Shown here piece by piece: positions 1-7,257 of a stretch of DNA of 23,976 bases (its first letter is position 1; each line of letters begins with the position of its first letter). The DNA lies in contig DATDRS010000458.1 in assembly GCA_035291605.1 (NCBI GenBank), positions 1 through 23,976 on the forward strand. The letters run 5' to 3'. The position numbers and the translations under genes were made by a program. The notes under the pieces are model-generated. The model was not told the DNA's origin. It did not search any database and saw only the letters and a list, made by a program, of their open reading frames with translations. The DNA comes from DATDRS01 sp035291605. GTDB taxonomy: Bacteria; Chloroflexota; Anaerolineae; Anaerolineales; UBA6663.

Positions 1-137
1 AGCTGCGCCAGCAGCGGCCCCCAGAAGTTGTTAGGCACTTTGATGTCTGGCGGGCAGGGCTTATTGGCGGGCCAGTTGTACGTCCATCCGCCCTCGTCGC
101 CGGGTACCTCGTCGGAGCGGCCCACCGGCGAGGAGAG
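1..137. repeat. Terminal direct repeat, left copy (circular join)
   Basis: Bases 1-137 are identical to 23840-23976. Because a long reading frame continues through the join in the same frame, I read this as the overlap of a circular contig rather than a biological terminal repeat. A genuinely terminally redundant linear genome cannot be excluded from sequence alone. Confidence 0.95.
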
Positions 138-1448
138 AACGGTTGTCGTGTCGGGATACGTGCCATCGCAGCGGCGGGCATTGTCCAAGTCGCCATAGAG
201 ATACACGTCGTCGAGGAAGATGCCGCCCGCGCCGGGATCGTCGGTGCGGCGCCCGAGGAACGCAATCGCGCTGACCGTCCCCGAGCCGCCCGCCATCGCG
301 TTCACAGTGAAGTGGAACGTGTACCAATGCTGTGCCGAGATTTGCTGTTGATCAACTTTGAACCATAGCCCTTGCGGTTCATCCCGCGCCCACAACTCGA
401 CGTAGGCCGATTGACCCTGCGGCAAATTGTCGCCCATCGCCCAACCATCCACGTAGAACGGCAGAGTGAAACCGCCCTCCACGCCAAACGCGATGGCGCT
501 GTCAAAGGTGCTCGTCGTCGTGAGCGCAATTGTCGGGTTGTGGCCGATGAAGGCCGAGCGCGCCAGGTCCTGCGTGTTCGCGTCGGTGTGGTTAGTGTTG
601 TTCGTCATATAGACGTTGTTTCCAAACACCGTCCAATCGAGCAGCGCCTGAGAGAACGTGTCCAGATACGACCAGTTGGTATCTGGCGCGGGCGTTGGGC
701 TGGGGCCAGCCGTGGCCGTCGCGGTGGGCGTGGCGAATTGTCCAGGGCCGGGCGTGGGCGTGGGTGCATTCACGCAGTATTGGCCGGTCGGCGTGGCGAT
801 GGGTGTCGCCTGGGTGGGAACGGGCGTCGCCGTTCCCGATAGCGGGGTTTTTGTCGGCGGGCCACCCGTGGCCCACGGCGTAGGAGTGCCGGCCGCATCG
901 TCGCGCACGATCCAGATGTAATCAAAATAGACCGTGGCCGGAACCTCGATGGTGAAGATCTCGATCATCACCGGGCCGGGGTTGTCTATCTCGAAAATGC
1001 CGGAGGTCACGTCCTCGAACGCCTGGCCGATCTGCACCGCGTCCAGCGCAAATTGCGTGTTCCCATACTGCGCCTTGAACACGACCGAAGGGTCTTGGAA
1101 GATCCACCCGTTCCACTGCTTATCGGCTGCGCCTCGCCACAGAATGCGATAGCGGCCGGGCTGCATGTAAATCTCTTTCTGCGCGCGCATATCGCCGGTG
1201 GCCCTCATCACGCCATTGGCGCTCGATGTCCACCACAACATGCCGAAAGTTTTGGAGGCCAGCCATTCGAGCGAAGTTCCGGACGTGCGCTCCAACCCCC
1301 AGTCGTCGAGGTCGCTGTCGAAGTTGCTCACGTCCGTGCATTCGGAGTAGCCGCACGTGTCCTGCGCCAGCGCCAGCGGCGTGATAACCGGCAGTGCGAT
1401 GAGCAGGCCGACGATCAATAGCGCGAAGAAGTGCTTTGTGTTAGCCAT
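1..1448 (-). CDS. Secreted membrane-anchored spike-like protein 3 (N-terminal part; continues across the circular join)
   Basis: Translation from the ATG at 1448 starts MANTKHFFALLIVGLL, a clear Sec signal peptide ending near ALAQD. It then gives a beta-rich globular region with several Cys, a Thr/Pro-rich stalk (around codons 185-235, with runs such as PTPTPGPGQFATPT and PTATATAGPSPTPAP), and a second beta-sandwich-like region. The frame stays open to base 1 and continues in frame at 23839, ending with a TGA at 23605-23607 after hydrophobic C-terminal segments, for 560 residues in all. The gene was hidden because the window cuts it. Its start overlaps the stop of the upstream 643-aa spike gene by 8 bp (ATGGCTAA), so the two are co-translated. 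Signal peptide, globular head, Thr/Pro stalk and C-terminal anchor match the layout of the two other large proteins of this operon. I recognise no enzymatic motif; a surface adhesin or receptor-binding role is inferred. Confidence 0.88.
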   Translation of the reverse strand, partial: MANTKHFFALLIVGLLIALPVITPLALAQDTCGYSECTDVSNFDSDLDDWGLERTSGTSLEWLASKTFGMLWWTSSANGVMRATGDMRAQKEIYMQPGRYRILWRGAADKQWNGWIFQDPSVVFKAQYGNTQFALDAVQIGQAFEDVTSGIFEIDNPGPVMIEIFTIEVPATVYFDYIWIVRDDAAGTPTPWATGGPPTKTPLSGTATPVPTQATPIATPTGQYCVNAPTPTPGPGQFATPTATATAGPSPTPAPDTNWSYLDTFSQALLDWTVFGNNVYMTNNTNHTDANTQDLARSAFIGHNPTIALTTTSTFDSAIAFGVEGGFTLPFYVDGWAMGDNLPQGQSAYVELWARDEPQGLWFKVDQQQISAQHWYTFHFTVNAMAGGSGTVSAIAFLGRRTDDPGAGGIFLDDVYLYGDLDNARRCDGTYPDTTTVLSSPVGRSDEVPGDEGGWTYNWPANKPCPPDIKVPNNFWGPLLAQ

Positions 1449-3372
1449 GTTGACCGAGCCATTCCAGGATGACCGAGAGCGCATAGATGATCGCCGAGGC
1501 GTCGAGGGCGTATTGCAAGAGCACCCACCAGCGCAATTTGACCTTGAGCAGATAACTGATAAAGCAGGCTCCCTTGCGAACCTCGGGATTTGTTGCATTG
1601 GCGAAAGTGGAGGGGCAGGCGTTCATCATTCCCTGTTCGTCAATTGGGTCCGGTGTGGTCTGCCAACCGCTGGTAACATTGTTGAAGTCAAAGTTATCCC
1701 ATCCCGCAAACAGACTCGACCAATCCACCGTGTAATAATCGTTGCCGCTATAAACGGCGGAAATGCTGCTGACCGTTTCATACAGCACGCCCAGCGAATC
1801 GTCCATCTCGTTCAGCGTGCCAATCGGCTCGTTGCTGTTCTGCCGGTCGAGGATGTCGGTGATCTGCGCGCGGTTCTCGTTGACAAACCACAGGTAATGC
1901 CACAAGCGGCAGAAGTAGTAGCTGATCCATCCGGCCAGGTCGAGCGCATCCGTGGGCGCGGTACAGCCCGCGTAGACGTTCGTGACAATGGCGCTGATCT
2001 TGCACTGCTTGGTGGCGACGGGCGGCTTGCCGCTGCCGCCCGTTCCAGCGCAGACCGGGTAAGAGGTAGCGATGGCATTTGCGCCGGCGAAAAATTTGAC
2101 GTTATCGGCAAATACTCCGGCCTGGCCGCCCTCGTGAGTGTAGCCATAGGAGGTCAGGCCACCAGGCGCGTCAAACGGCGTGCCGCTTGCTACCGCATCA
2201 ACGATGATGGCCGTCACCCGTCCCGATCCGCCTGAGGGGGTGATGGTGAAGTCCAACTGCGACCACACGGAACTGATTGATTTGATGCCCGCATGGACGA
2301 AGGCGGCTTGCCCGACCCCGTTGTAATCCGGATCGAGATAGAACACACGCACGTAGTTGTAGTGGAACTGCTGCACCGGATCGGAATTGAAATTGCCGGT
2401 CAAACGAATGGGGGTCGGAAACCCCTGCGGTCTGTAAAAAATGATCCCACCGGATGGGGCGGTGGTGGTTGAGATCACGCCGTCATAGTCAATCGTGAAC
2501 GGAAGAAACGCCGTCCCGGGAAGTATATCGGGGCCATTTTCGCTCGACCAACTGGCGAGTTGCGAGAAGACGCGGTTAGTGGCTAATGCGGTCCACGGTG
2601 AAAGCGTGCTATCAAATTTGGCAAGGTCGCTGACGAAACCGATGTTCGCGACCGGTGTGGCCGTGCCCGTGATGGGCGTCGAGGTCGGCCCGGGCGTTTG
2701 AGTTTGACGGAATGGCGTCGGCGTGCGCGGCGGCGTGGCGCTGGGGATGGGCGTGCCCGTCACGCAGGCTGTGGGCTGTGGTGGAAATGGGGAGGCGGTC
2801 GGAAACGGGGAGGCGGTCGGAGGCGGCGTCGGGGTGGGCGGCGTATCTGACAAGATGTTGGCCATGAAGTAATTGAATTGCGCATCGGCGTTCGTCGTCG
2901 AAAAAAGCAGATAGCGCAGCGTGACGCCAACGCCCGGGGCGCTGAAATAGGCGGTGTGCTCACCAAAGTTGAAACCGCCAATTGCAACGCCATTCGTTGG
3001 CGACCAACTGGACAAATCTTCGCTATACTGAACAACTAACAGGTTGCAATTTGCGCACGCAGCAACCACGTAGTCCACGACAAATGACGCGCCCAGGTCA
3101 AAGATGACCCATCCGTTTTGAATATGCGATGGGGAGGCAAAGCCATCAAATACGTGATCGGGGTCCACCACGTTATTCGAGTCGTACACCGACCAGCCGA
3201 GCGATTGTGCCACGTTGTTTGTGCTGACCCGCAAGCCGGTGTAGGCCAGCACGACCGGCGACGTTTCCGGCAGCAGGACAGGCGCGACCACGGCCATCAG
3301 CATGACGGCCAGGAGCGCAACGTGCAGCGCGACATGGGAACGGTTCCGCCTGGTTTTTACAAGCATGGTCAC
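1441..3372 (-). CDS. Secreted membrane-anchored spike-like protein 2, discoidin-like N-terminal domain
   Basis: A 643-residue protein. Residues 1-43 form a signal peptide (basic MTMLVKTRRNRSH then a long hydrophobic core). Residues about 45-180 look like an F5/8 type C (discoidin, galactose-binding-like) domain, with VFDG, WVIFDLG and VVQYSEDLSSW at the usual spacings. A Thr/Pro/Ser-rich stalk follows (about 183-245), then a second beta-rich domain (about 245-430), a Cys-containing region, and a C-terminal hydrophobic anchor (LLQYALDASAIIYALSVIL). The first codon is GTG, with an in-frame ATG two codons later that could be the true start; AGGTG lies just upstream. It follows the tiny coat-like gene after a 76-bp hairpin-containing gap. 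Sugar binding is known for the discoidin fold; a receptor-binding role for this element is my inference. Confidence 0.87.
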   Translation of the reverse strand: MTMLVKTRRNRSHVALHVALLAVMLMAVVAPVLLPETSPVVLAYTGLRVSTNNVAQSLGWSVYDSNNVVDPDHVFDGFASPSHIQNGWVIFDLGASFVVDYVVAACANCNLLVVQYSEDLSSWSPTNGVAIGGFNFGEHTAYFSAPGVGVTLRYLLFSTTNADAQFNYFMANILSDTPPTPTPPPTASPFPTASPFPPQPTACVTGTPIPSATPPRTPTPFRQTQTPGPTSTPITGTATPVANIGFVSDLAKFDSTLSPWTALATNRVFSQLASWSSENGPDILPGTAFLPFTIDYDGVISTTTAPSGGIIFYRPQGFPTPIRLTGNFNSDPVQQFHYNYVRVFYLDPDYNGVGQAAFVHAGIKSISSVWSQLDFTITPSGGSGRVTAIIVDAVASGTPFDAPGGLTSYGYTHEGGQAGVFADNVKFFAGANAIATSYPVCAGTGGSGKPPVATKQCKISAIVTNVYAGCTAPTDALDLAGWISYYFCRLWHYLWFVNENRAQITDILDRQNSNEPIGTLNEMDDSLGVLYETVSSISAVYSGNDYYTVDWSSLFAGWDNFDFNNVTSGWQTTPDPIDEQGMMNACPSTFANATNPEVRKGACFISYLLKVKLRWWVLLQYALDASAIIYALSVILEWLGQHG

Positions 3373-3383
3373 ACCTGGGGAGA

Positions 3384-3441
3384 GCAGGCCGCGACATGCC
3401 CGCGGGCCTGCGGGTGAGTAATCAGCCGGGCGCGTCGGCTG
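3384..3441 (-). other. Two tandem hairpins after the tiny coat-like gene
   Basis: The short gap between the 66-aa membrane protein gene and the 643-aa spike gene holds two perfect inverted repeats: 7 bp (GCAGGCC 3384-3390 / GGCCTGC 3405-3411) and 6 bp (CAGCCG 3423-3428 / CGGCTG 3436-3441). Neither is followed by a clear T-run on the minus strand, so they may be RNA-processing or attenuation hairpins that keep upstream small proteins in excess over the large spikes. That role is an inference. Confidence 0.5.
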
Positions 3442-3448
3442 TCTGCGG

Positions 3449-3649
3449 TCAGCCTCCGCGAACGCGGAAGGCTTTGGACAGAAGGCCGTAGAGCATCCCC
3501 AGGATGCCGAGGCCGAGCGTGATGCCGAGGGGGACCGCGTAGACCGGCATCAGGCTGTTGACCCAGTTGAAGGCCTGGGTCAGGACGGTGTCAATGTCAA
3601 TCGAGAAACTGGGGATCAACACCGCTGCCACTGCGTAGAGCGTGTGCAT
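3449..3649 (-). CDS. Tiny membrane protein, coat-protein-like
   Basis: 66 residues starting MHTLYAVAAVLIPSF. An N-terminal hydrophobic stretch is followed by a short polar/amphipathic part (SIDIDTVLTQAFNWVNSL), a strongly hydrophobic Gly-rich segment (PLGITLGLGILGMLYGLL) and a basic tail (SKAFRVRGG). A good ribosome site (AGGAG, 8 nt spacing) precedes the ATG. Small size, one main membrane segment and a positively charged C-terminus resemble major coat proteins of filamentous phages and small membrane proteins of vesicle-like viruses, but many small membrane proteins look like this. It lies third in a run of three tiny membrane proteins between two large surface proteins. It could instead be a holin or an accessory pore protein. 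Confidence 0.8.
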   Translation of the reverse strand: MHTLYAVAAVLIPSFSIDIDTVLTQAFNWVNSLMPVYAVPLGITLGLGILGMLYGLLSKAFRVRGG

Positions 3650-3664
3650 GTCCGTGCTCCTTTC

Positions 3665-3853
3665 TCATGGATTTTGGTGGTCGCCCGGTTGCGAGCCGAG
3701 CATCCGACGCAGCAGGCCGAGGCCGGTGATGAAGACGAGCAACCCGGTCACGGTCGCCGCGATGCCAACGAATAACCACTGCAAGACGGGCACGAAAAGG
3801 CCGAGGAAAACTTCTTGCAGGTCGGTGAATTGCTCAAGCGTCACTGCCATCAT
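3665..3853 (-). CDS. Tiny single-span membrane protein
   Basis: Starting at the ATG pair 3853/3850, downstream of GGAAAGG, this gives about 62 residues: a short acidic/polar N-terminus (MMAVTLEQFTDLQEVF), a long hydrophobic segment with small residues (LFVGIAATVTGLLVFITGLGLL), then RRMLGSQPGDHQNP. The frame extends upstream to 3907, but the ATG pair has the ribosome site and overlaps the end of the previous gene by about 20 bp, which fits translational coupling. No family is recognised. Its place inside the surface-protein operon suggests a structural membrane component. Confidence 0.75.
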   Translation of the reverse strand: MMAVTLEQFTDLQEVFLGLFVPVLQWLFVGIAATVTGLLVFITGLGLLRRMLGSQPGDHQNP

Positions 3854-4037
3854 CCTTTCCGCCCCAACGCCAGGCCAATAACTTGGATAGCGCCAGGTAG
3901 ACCACAATCACCGAGACCACGATGACCCAGAAGGCGCAGGCCTGGAACAACATATGTGCAAACGGTTCGCTCAAATCGCCGGGGGGCGGCGGATAACCGG
4001 GTTGAAGGCGCAACCAATTCAGGATCATGGCATCCAT
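3834..4037 (-). CDS. Tiny single-span membrane protein
   Basis: Starting at the ATG at 4037 (GGAGG lies 11 nt upstream, inside the end of the preceding gene) this encodes 67 residues: MDAMILNWLRLQPGYPPPP, a polar segment, one membrane span (CAFWVIVVSVIVVYLAL) and a charged tail (WRWGGKDDGSDA). A second in-frame ATG at 4028 is possible. It overlaps the 617-aa spike gene by 13 bp at its start and the next small gene by about 20 bp at its end, so the three are tightly coupled. A Pro-rich N-terminus with a C-terminal span is all that can be seen; the function is unknown. Confidence 0.78.
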   Translation of the reverse strand: MDAMILNWLRLQPGYPPPPGDLSEPFAHMLFQACAFWVIVVSVIVVYLALSKLLAWRWGGKDDGSDA

Positions 4038-5878
4038 CGCGTGATGATCCTCCAGGAAAAATAAAGCGCGCCGAGCGCGAAGAGCATCAACAGCGTGGCG
4101 ATCAAATAGATCTCGCCGAACGTGACCTGGCGCATGACGCGCACACAATTATTGGCCGATGTGGTGAGCGTGAAACTGAATTCGTCAGTAGAGCAGATCG
4201 CGCCGGTCGGCGTGACTGTCGGCGTCAACGTCATCGAGGGGGTAAGCGTGATCGTGGGCGTGATGGTAGCGGTCGGCGTGAATGTCGCGGTCGGGGTATC
4301 GCTCGGCGTTGGCGTGTTCGTTGGGGTCGCCGTCGGAACATCGTAGCTGATGACGAGCACCGGGCGCGACCATTCAACATTGTCGCTAGAAGTGAAGCTG
4401 GCATAATGATCGGTATCATTCGTGTTCTTCAACAACATGCCGTAGTTGGATATTGAACCGTCCACCCAATCCTGCACTGTGCCAATGTCCAATGTCGTCG
4501 TATACCAATCAGATTGCTCAGTCACGTAGAAAACCCCCATGATGCTATCGGTTCGGTCATTGCCAATACTATCGGCGCCGGCAGTCGTCCATGTGCTGCC
4601 CGTTTGCCAATCGTTCCATGTGACCTCGCCCTCGACCCAATTCCGCAAGAGCGAAAAAATGTTGATAGTCACTTGAACGGTAGTCGTCAAAGTCACATTC
4701 CCATACAACGCCAAACACGCCGCGGTGATCGTTGCGTCAATTGGGACGCTGGATACATCGAACTTCAAAGCGCCACGCTTATGGTCGTCAATAATGCTTT
4801 CGTAACCCACGTTGATCCCAACGCTGTTGCCCTGATTTTGGTTGGGGTTTGAACTGCGCATGTAAGCATCAAACCCCTCCGGGCCAGGCTTGAGGGTCAC
4901 ATCACCGGCTGGACAATCGGGCGTTGGGAATGGCGTTGCAGTCGGCGTGTCGGTGGGAGTGCTCGTCGGCGTGTCGCTTGGCGTCGGCGTATTGGTTGGT
5001 GTATCGCTCGGGGTGGGCGTATTGGTTGGAGTGTCACTTGGGGTTGGCGTGTTCGTCGGCGTGTCGCTCGCTGTGGGCGTGTTCGTCGGTGTGTCGCTTG
5101 GGGTGGGCGTGTTCGTCGGTGTATCACTCGCCGTGGGCGTGTTGGTCGGCGTTGCGGTGGCGCTGGTATCTGGGCCGGGCATGGCCGCAGTATCAATGCG
5201 GATGCTATCGAGATATGCAACCGCTGCCGTACCGCCTGATTGCTGACCCGCTTCAACCCGGTTAGCCTGTGCCGTTCCGGCATCGCTGGACGTGCTGGCG
5301 AAGGCGGCGCCAAACGCATCATCGCCAGTAGCCAGGTAGGCCTCCAACACAGCATTTGCGCCAGTGCCCATTGTGTATCTCAACCCCATGCGATAGATCG
5401 TGCCAGTCGCCATCGTGGGGCCGTTGCTCCCCACTTGCGTTCCAGCGCCGTTTCGCAATTGGATTACGCCAGCACTCGTCACATAGAGACGCGCCAGAAA
5501 TGTTGAGCCGTTTCTGATCATGAGAACACGGGATGAACCGGAGGCCGGAAGTGTTGTGAATTTGATGTAGGCGCTCACGTAATACGTATTAGACGCCGTG
5601 CCATCCTCCTGCCCCAGGTCGCCATTTGTGCTGGTCAGCATGGAGTACACGCCACGCACAGACGATCCGCTGTCCAGCGAAGCGCCGCCCACGGTGACGT
5701 CGTGGCCCGATGTGGCGTGGGTCAGACTGCCATCCTCGTACGTGATGTCCTTGATGTTGCTGGCGTAAGCGATCTTGGTGGGGAAAGCCGGCCCAAATAC
5801 AAGCGCAATCGTCAGCATAGTGACGATAGCTAGATGCAGTACGAGGACAAGAGAACGGCGACCTTTCATCGTCATCAT
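4025..5878 (-). CDS. Secreted membrane-anchored spike-like protein 1 (LamG-like, Thr/Pro stalk, DNRLRE-like)
   Basis: 617 residues, first gene of the surface operon. Residues 1-38 form a signal peptide (MMTMKGRRSLVLVLHLAIVT, cleavage near IAYAS). Residues about 40-235 form a beta-sandwich region resembling LamG/concanavalin-like domains (YYVSAYIKF, YRMGLRYTMG, AYLDSIRID). Residues about 238-325 form a mucin-like stalk of 10-residue TPTNTPTPSD repeats. Residues about 325-515 match the DNRLRE-type carbohydrate-binding fold (AYMRSSNPNQNQG, RGALKFDVSSVP, ALYGN, NWVEGEVTWNDW, YGMLLKN, RPVLVISY). A second Thr/Pro stretch and a C-terminal span (IYLIATLLMLFALGALYFSW) with a short basic end follow. 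ATGs at codons 1, 2 and 4 are all possible starts and no strong ribosome site is seen. The architecture suits an adhesion or receptor-binding spike held in a membrane by its C-terminus; that role is inferred. Confidence 0.9.
   Translation of the reverse strand: MMTMKGRRSLVLVLHLAIVTMLTIALVFGPAFPTKIAYASNIKDITYEDGSLTHATSGHDVTVGGASLDSGSSVRGVYSMLTSTNGDLGQEDGTASNTYYVSAYIKFTTLPASGSSRVLMIRNGSTFLARLYVTSAGVIQLRNGAGTQVGSNGPTMATGTIYRMGLRYTMGTGANAVLEAYLATGDDAFGAAFASTSSDAGTAQANRVEAGQQSGGTAAVAYLDSIRIDTAAMPGPDTSATATPTNTPTASDTPTNTPTPSDTPTNTPTASDTPTNTPTPSDTPTNTPTPSDTPTNTPTPSDTPTSTPTDTPTATPFPTPDCPAGDVTLKPGPEGFDAYMRSSNPNQNQGNSVGINVGYESIIDDHKRGALKFDVSSVPIDATITAACLALYGNVTLTTTVQVTINIFSLLRNWVEGEVTWNDWQTGSTWTTAGADSIGNDRTDSIMGVFYVTEQSDWYTTTLDIGTVQDWVDGSISNYGMLLKNTNDTDHYASFTSSDNVEWSRPVLVISYDVPTATPTNTPTPSDTPTATFTPTATITPTITLTPSMTLTPTVTPTGAICSTDEFSFTLTTSANNCVRVMRQVTFGEIYLIATLLMLFALGALYFSWRIITRWMP
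4930..5160 (-). repeat. In-frame 30-bp tandem repeat encoding the Thr/Pro stalk
   Basis: About six to seven copies of a 30-bp unit encoding TPTNTPTPSD, alternating with TPTNTPTASD. Third-codon-position differences between copies show that the array is coding and not freshly amplified. Such arrays can change copy number, so stalk length may vary between relatives. Confidence 0.9.
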
Positions 5879-5901
5879 GATGACAGGTCGCCGCGAAATG
5901 T

Positions 5902-5907
5902 TCTATA
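5902..5907 (-). promoter_or_regulatory. Possible promoter -10 box of the surface operon
   Basis: On the minus strand TATAGA sits about 25 bp upstream of the first codon of the 617-aa spike and downstream of the terminator at 5945-5978. No convincing -35 box is seen, so an activator or alternative sigma factor may be needed. The operon must have a promoter in this short gap (5879-5944), because the strong terminator isolates it from the integrase side. Confidence 0.3.
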
Positions 5908-5928
5908 ACCAAAATCTTGAGAGCTAAG

Positions 5929-5942
5929 GCGTTACGAAAGTC
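5929..5942. repeat. Candidate integrase arm-type site, left copy
   Basis: GCGTTACGAAAGTC occurs here and again, exact and in the same orientation, at 6248-6261. The pair brackets the tRNA-Gly half and lies next to the integrase gene, as arm-binding sites of tyrosine integrases do. Assignment is inferred from position only. Confidence 0.5.
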
Positions 5943-5944
5943 GG

Positions 5945-5978
5945 ATGAAAAAATAACCCCCGGACGTGGCCGGGGGTT
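5945..5978 (-). terminator. Strong Rho-independent terminator
   Basis: A perfect 9-bp stem (AACCCCCGG 5955-5963 with CCGGGGGTT 5970-5978, 6-nt loop) is followed on the minus strand by ATTTTTT. It lies after the integrase gene and the tRNA half and before the surface operon. When integrated it would also stop transcription entering from a host tRNA promoter. Confidence 0.92.
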
Positions 5979-6018
5979 GTGTGGGTCGTGCGAGATGTTG
6001 GGGATTTGGAAACGGCAG

Positions 6019-6057
6019 GCTTGGAAGGCAAGCGTTCTACCACTGAACTACACCCGC
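6019..6057 (-). other. attP core: 5' half of a tRNA-Gly(UCC) gene
   Basis: Read on the minus strand, 6057 to 6019 reproduces a bacterial tRNA-Gly 5' half: acceptor GCGGGTG, TA, D-arm GTTCAGTGGTAGAAC, then CGCTTGCCTTCCAAGC with anticodon TCC. Beyond the anticodon loop the sequence departs from a tRNA: there is no matching stem, no T-arm and no CACCCGC 3' strand. The copy is therefore a fragment, not a working gene. It lies about 100 bp downstream of the tyrosine recombinase gene, the classic position of an attachment site. Integration at the anticodon loop of tRNA-Gly is the natural reading. It is unusual that the 5' half rather than the 3' half is carried. Confidence 0.8.
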
Positions 6058-6155
6058 ATGTATGTGCCGATGATGGCCGCGAGAAGGGCATTTCAGCCAA
6101 CATCTGGCGGTAATGTTTTCGATGCTTGCTCTGTCTTTTGCGGTGGGCAACGTGT

Positions 6156-7178
6156 CTAGCGATTTTGCGCCGCTTCGGCCTGATCGATTTGTCCTCCATC
6201 CGCGCCCGCGATTGTACCCTGGCCGTCGCCGTTTTTCAACCGCCTGCGCGTTACGAAAGTCTCTGAGCGCTTTTTGAGAGCCGCATCCATCGGCGAGGTT
6301 CGCGCCCGCATGATGGATACCAGGTGGTCGTAACGGCGCGTGGTCGTCACCGACTTGTGGCCCGCGATCTTGCTTGTGGTGTTGATGTCGCCGTTGTTCA
6401 TCAGGTCGAGGGTGATGGCCGTATGCCGCAGTGTGTGCGGCCCGGTCTTCCGCAGCTCGCGCGGCACGTGCGCCCGCAGTTCGCGCACCACCATCGTGCG
6501 CACCCCGGCCCCGGCGAAACGCTCCCCCTCGTCATTCGTGAACAGTGCCCCCTCGCCATTTTCGGAGCGCCGGTATTTGAGCCGGTATCGGCTCAGCGAT
6601 TGGCGGAGCTCCAGCCCCAGCGGGACGATCCGCTCTCGGTTTCCCTTGCCGAGCACTTTGGCGTAGCCCTCGCTCAGGTTCACGTCCCGCAGATCTAACC
6701 CGGCCAGTTCGCTCAGGCGAACAGCGGTGTCGAGGAAGAAATGCAGGATGCAGTAGTTGCGGTAGGCGTTGGGATCGCGCTCGTCGTTGCGGGCGGCTTT
6801 GAGCAGCTGCCGGGCCTCGGCCTCGGTCAACACGTCCGGCTCTTTCTCGGTGAACGCTGGGCGCGCCACCTTGCGGATCGCCGCTCTGCCGAACTCGACC
6901 AGCTCCTCGCGCTCGCACCACAGCCAGAAGGCTTTGACGTTGCGATAGTGGATGTTCACGCTCGCGCCGCTCAGCCCCTTGCCGTCCCCGGCCCCCAGCC
7001 AGAGCAGCCAGCGCCGGATGTGGTCCGGGGTGATGGCCGCCAGCTCGTCATCCCCCACGTGCGTCGTCCAGTAATCCCGGCTCAGCGCGAGCAGCGCCAG
7101 GTAGTTGCCGCTCACCCTGCGCGCCTGCTGCGCGAGCAGGTAGCCGGAAAATGCGTCGCTGAATTTTACGGTTGTCAC
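6156..7178 (-). CDS. int: Tyrosine recombinase / integrase
   Basis: 340 residues. An N-terminal SAM-like core-binding domain (about 8-100, ending WLWCEREELVEFG) precedes a full catalytic domain. The usual residues are present: Arg154 in TAVRLSEL, Lys178 in GKGNRERIVPL, His248 and Arg251 in GPHTLRHT, His274 in IAGHKSVTTT and the nucleophile Tyr283 in RRYDHL. A basic C-terminal tail of about 55 residues follows. The start is a GTG with AGGAG 7 nt upstream. It sits next to a tRNA-Gly half (attP) and downstream of an excisionase-like gene. It should catalyse site-specific integration and excision of the circle; the alternative is a purely Xer-like dimer-resolution role, which the tRNA half argues against. 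Confidence 0.95.
   Translation of the reverse strand: MTTVKFSDAFSGYLLAQQARRVSGNYLALLALSRDYWTTHVGDDELAAITPDHIRRWLLWLGAGDGKGLSGASVNIHYRNVKAFWLWCEREELVEFGRAAIRKVARPAFTEKEPDVLTEAEARQLLKAARNDERDPNAYRNYCILHFFLDTAVRLSELAGLDLRDVNLSEGYAKVLGKGNRERIVPLGLELRQSLSRYRLKYRRSENGEGALFTNDEGERFAGAGVRTMVVRELRAHVPRELRKTGPHTLRHTAITLDLMNNGDINTTSKIAGHKSVTTTRRYDHLVSIMRARTSPMDAALKKRSETFVTRRRLKNGDGQGTIAGADGGQIDQAEAAQNR
6248..6261. repeat. Candidate integrase arm-type site, right copy
   Basis: Second exact copy of GCGTTACGAAAGTC (see 5929-5942), inside the 3' end of the integrase gene and on the other side of the tRNA half. Confidence 0.5.
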
Positions 7179-7206
7179 GTCATCGCTCCTGCCCTCCTCG
7201 CAATTG

Positions 7207-7234
7207 AAAAGGCCACCCGTATTGACAGGTGGCC
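7207..7234 (-). terminator. Terminator between excisionase-like gene and integrase
   Basis: A 7-bp stem (GGCCACC 7211-7217 / GGTGGCC 7228-7234) is followed on the minus strand by TTTT. It would stop transcripts coming from the excisionase-like gene just before the integrase ribosome site, so integrase expression may depend on read-through. Its loop contains the -35 box of an opposing promoter. Confidence 0.65.
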
Positions 7235-7251
7235 CTCAGGCGCGATAGACT
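7222..7251 (+). promoter_or_regulatory. Plus-strand promoter for a short RNA
   Basis: TTGACA (7222-7227), 18-nt spacer, TAGACT (7246-7251). The -35 is a perfect consensus and the -10 matches four of six. It points away from the integrase, into a short stretch ended by a strong plus-strand terminator. Confidence 0.55.
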
Positions 7252-7257
7252 GTGAGC

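Noticed and set aside
4936..5160. CRISPR-like repeat array
   Set aside because: Units are contiguous 30-bp coding repeats without unique spacers, in frame with the spike protein.
4890..5246. Plus-strand frames full of VGVSVGVLVGVS repeats
   Set aside because: They are the antisense reading of the Thr/Pro stalk repeat of the 617-aa spike; no ribosome site and no sensible protein.
6019..6057. Functional tRNA-Gly gene
   Set aside because: Only the 5' half matches; the T-arm and 3' acceptor strand are absent, so it cannot fold into a tRNA.
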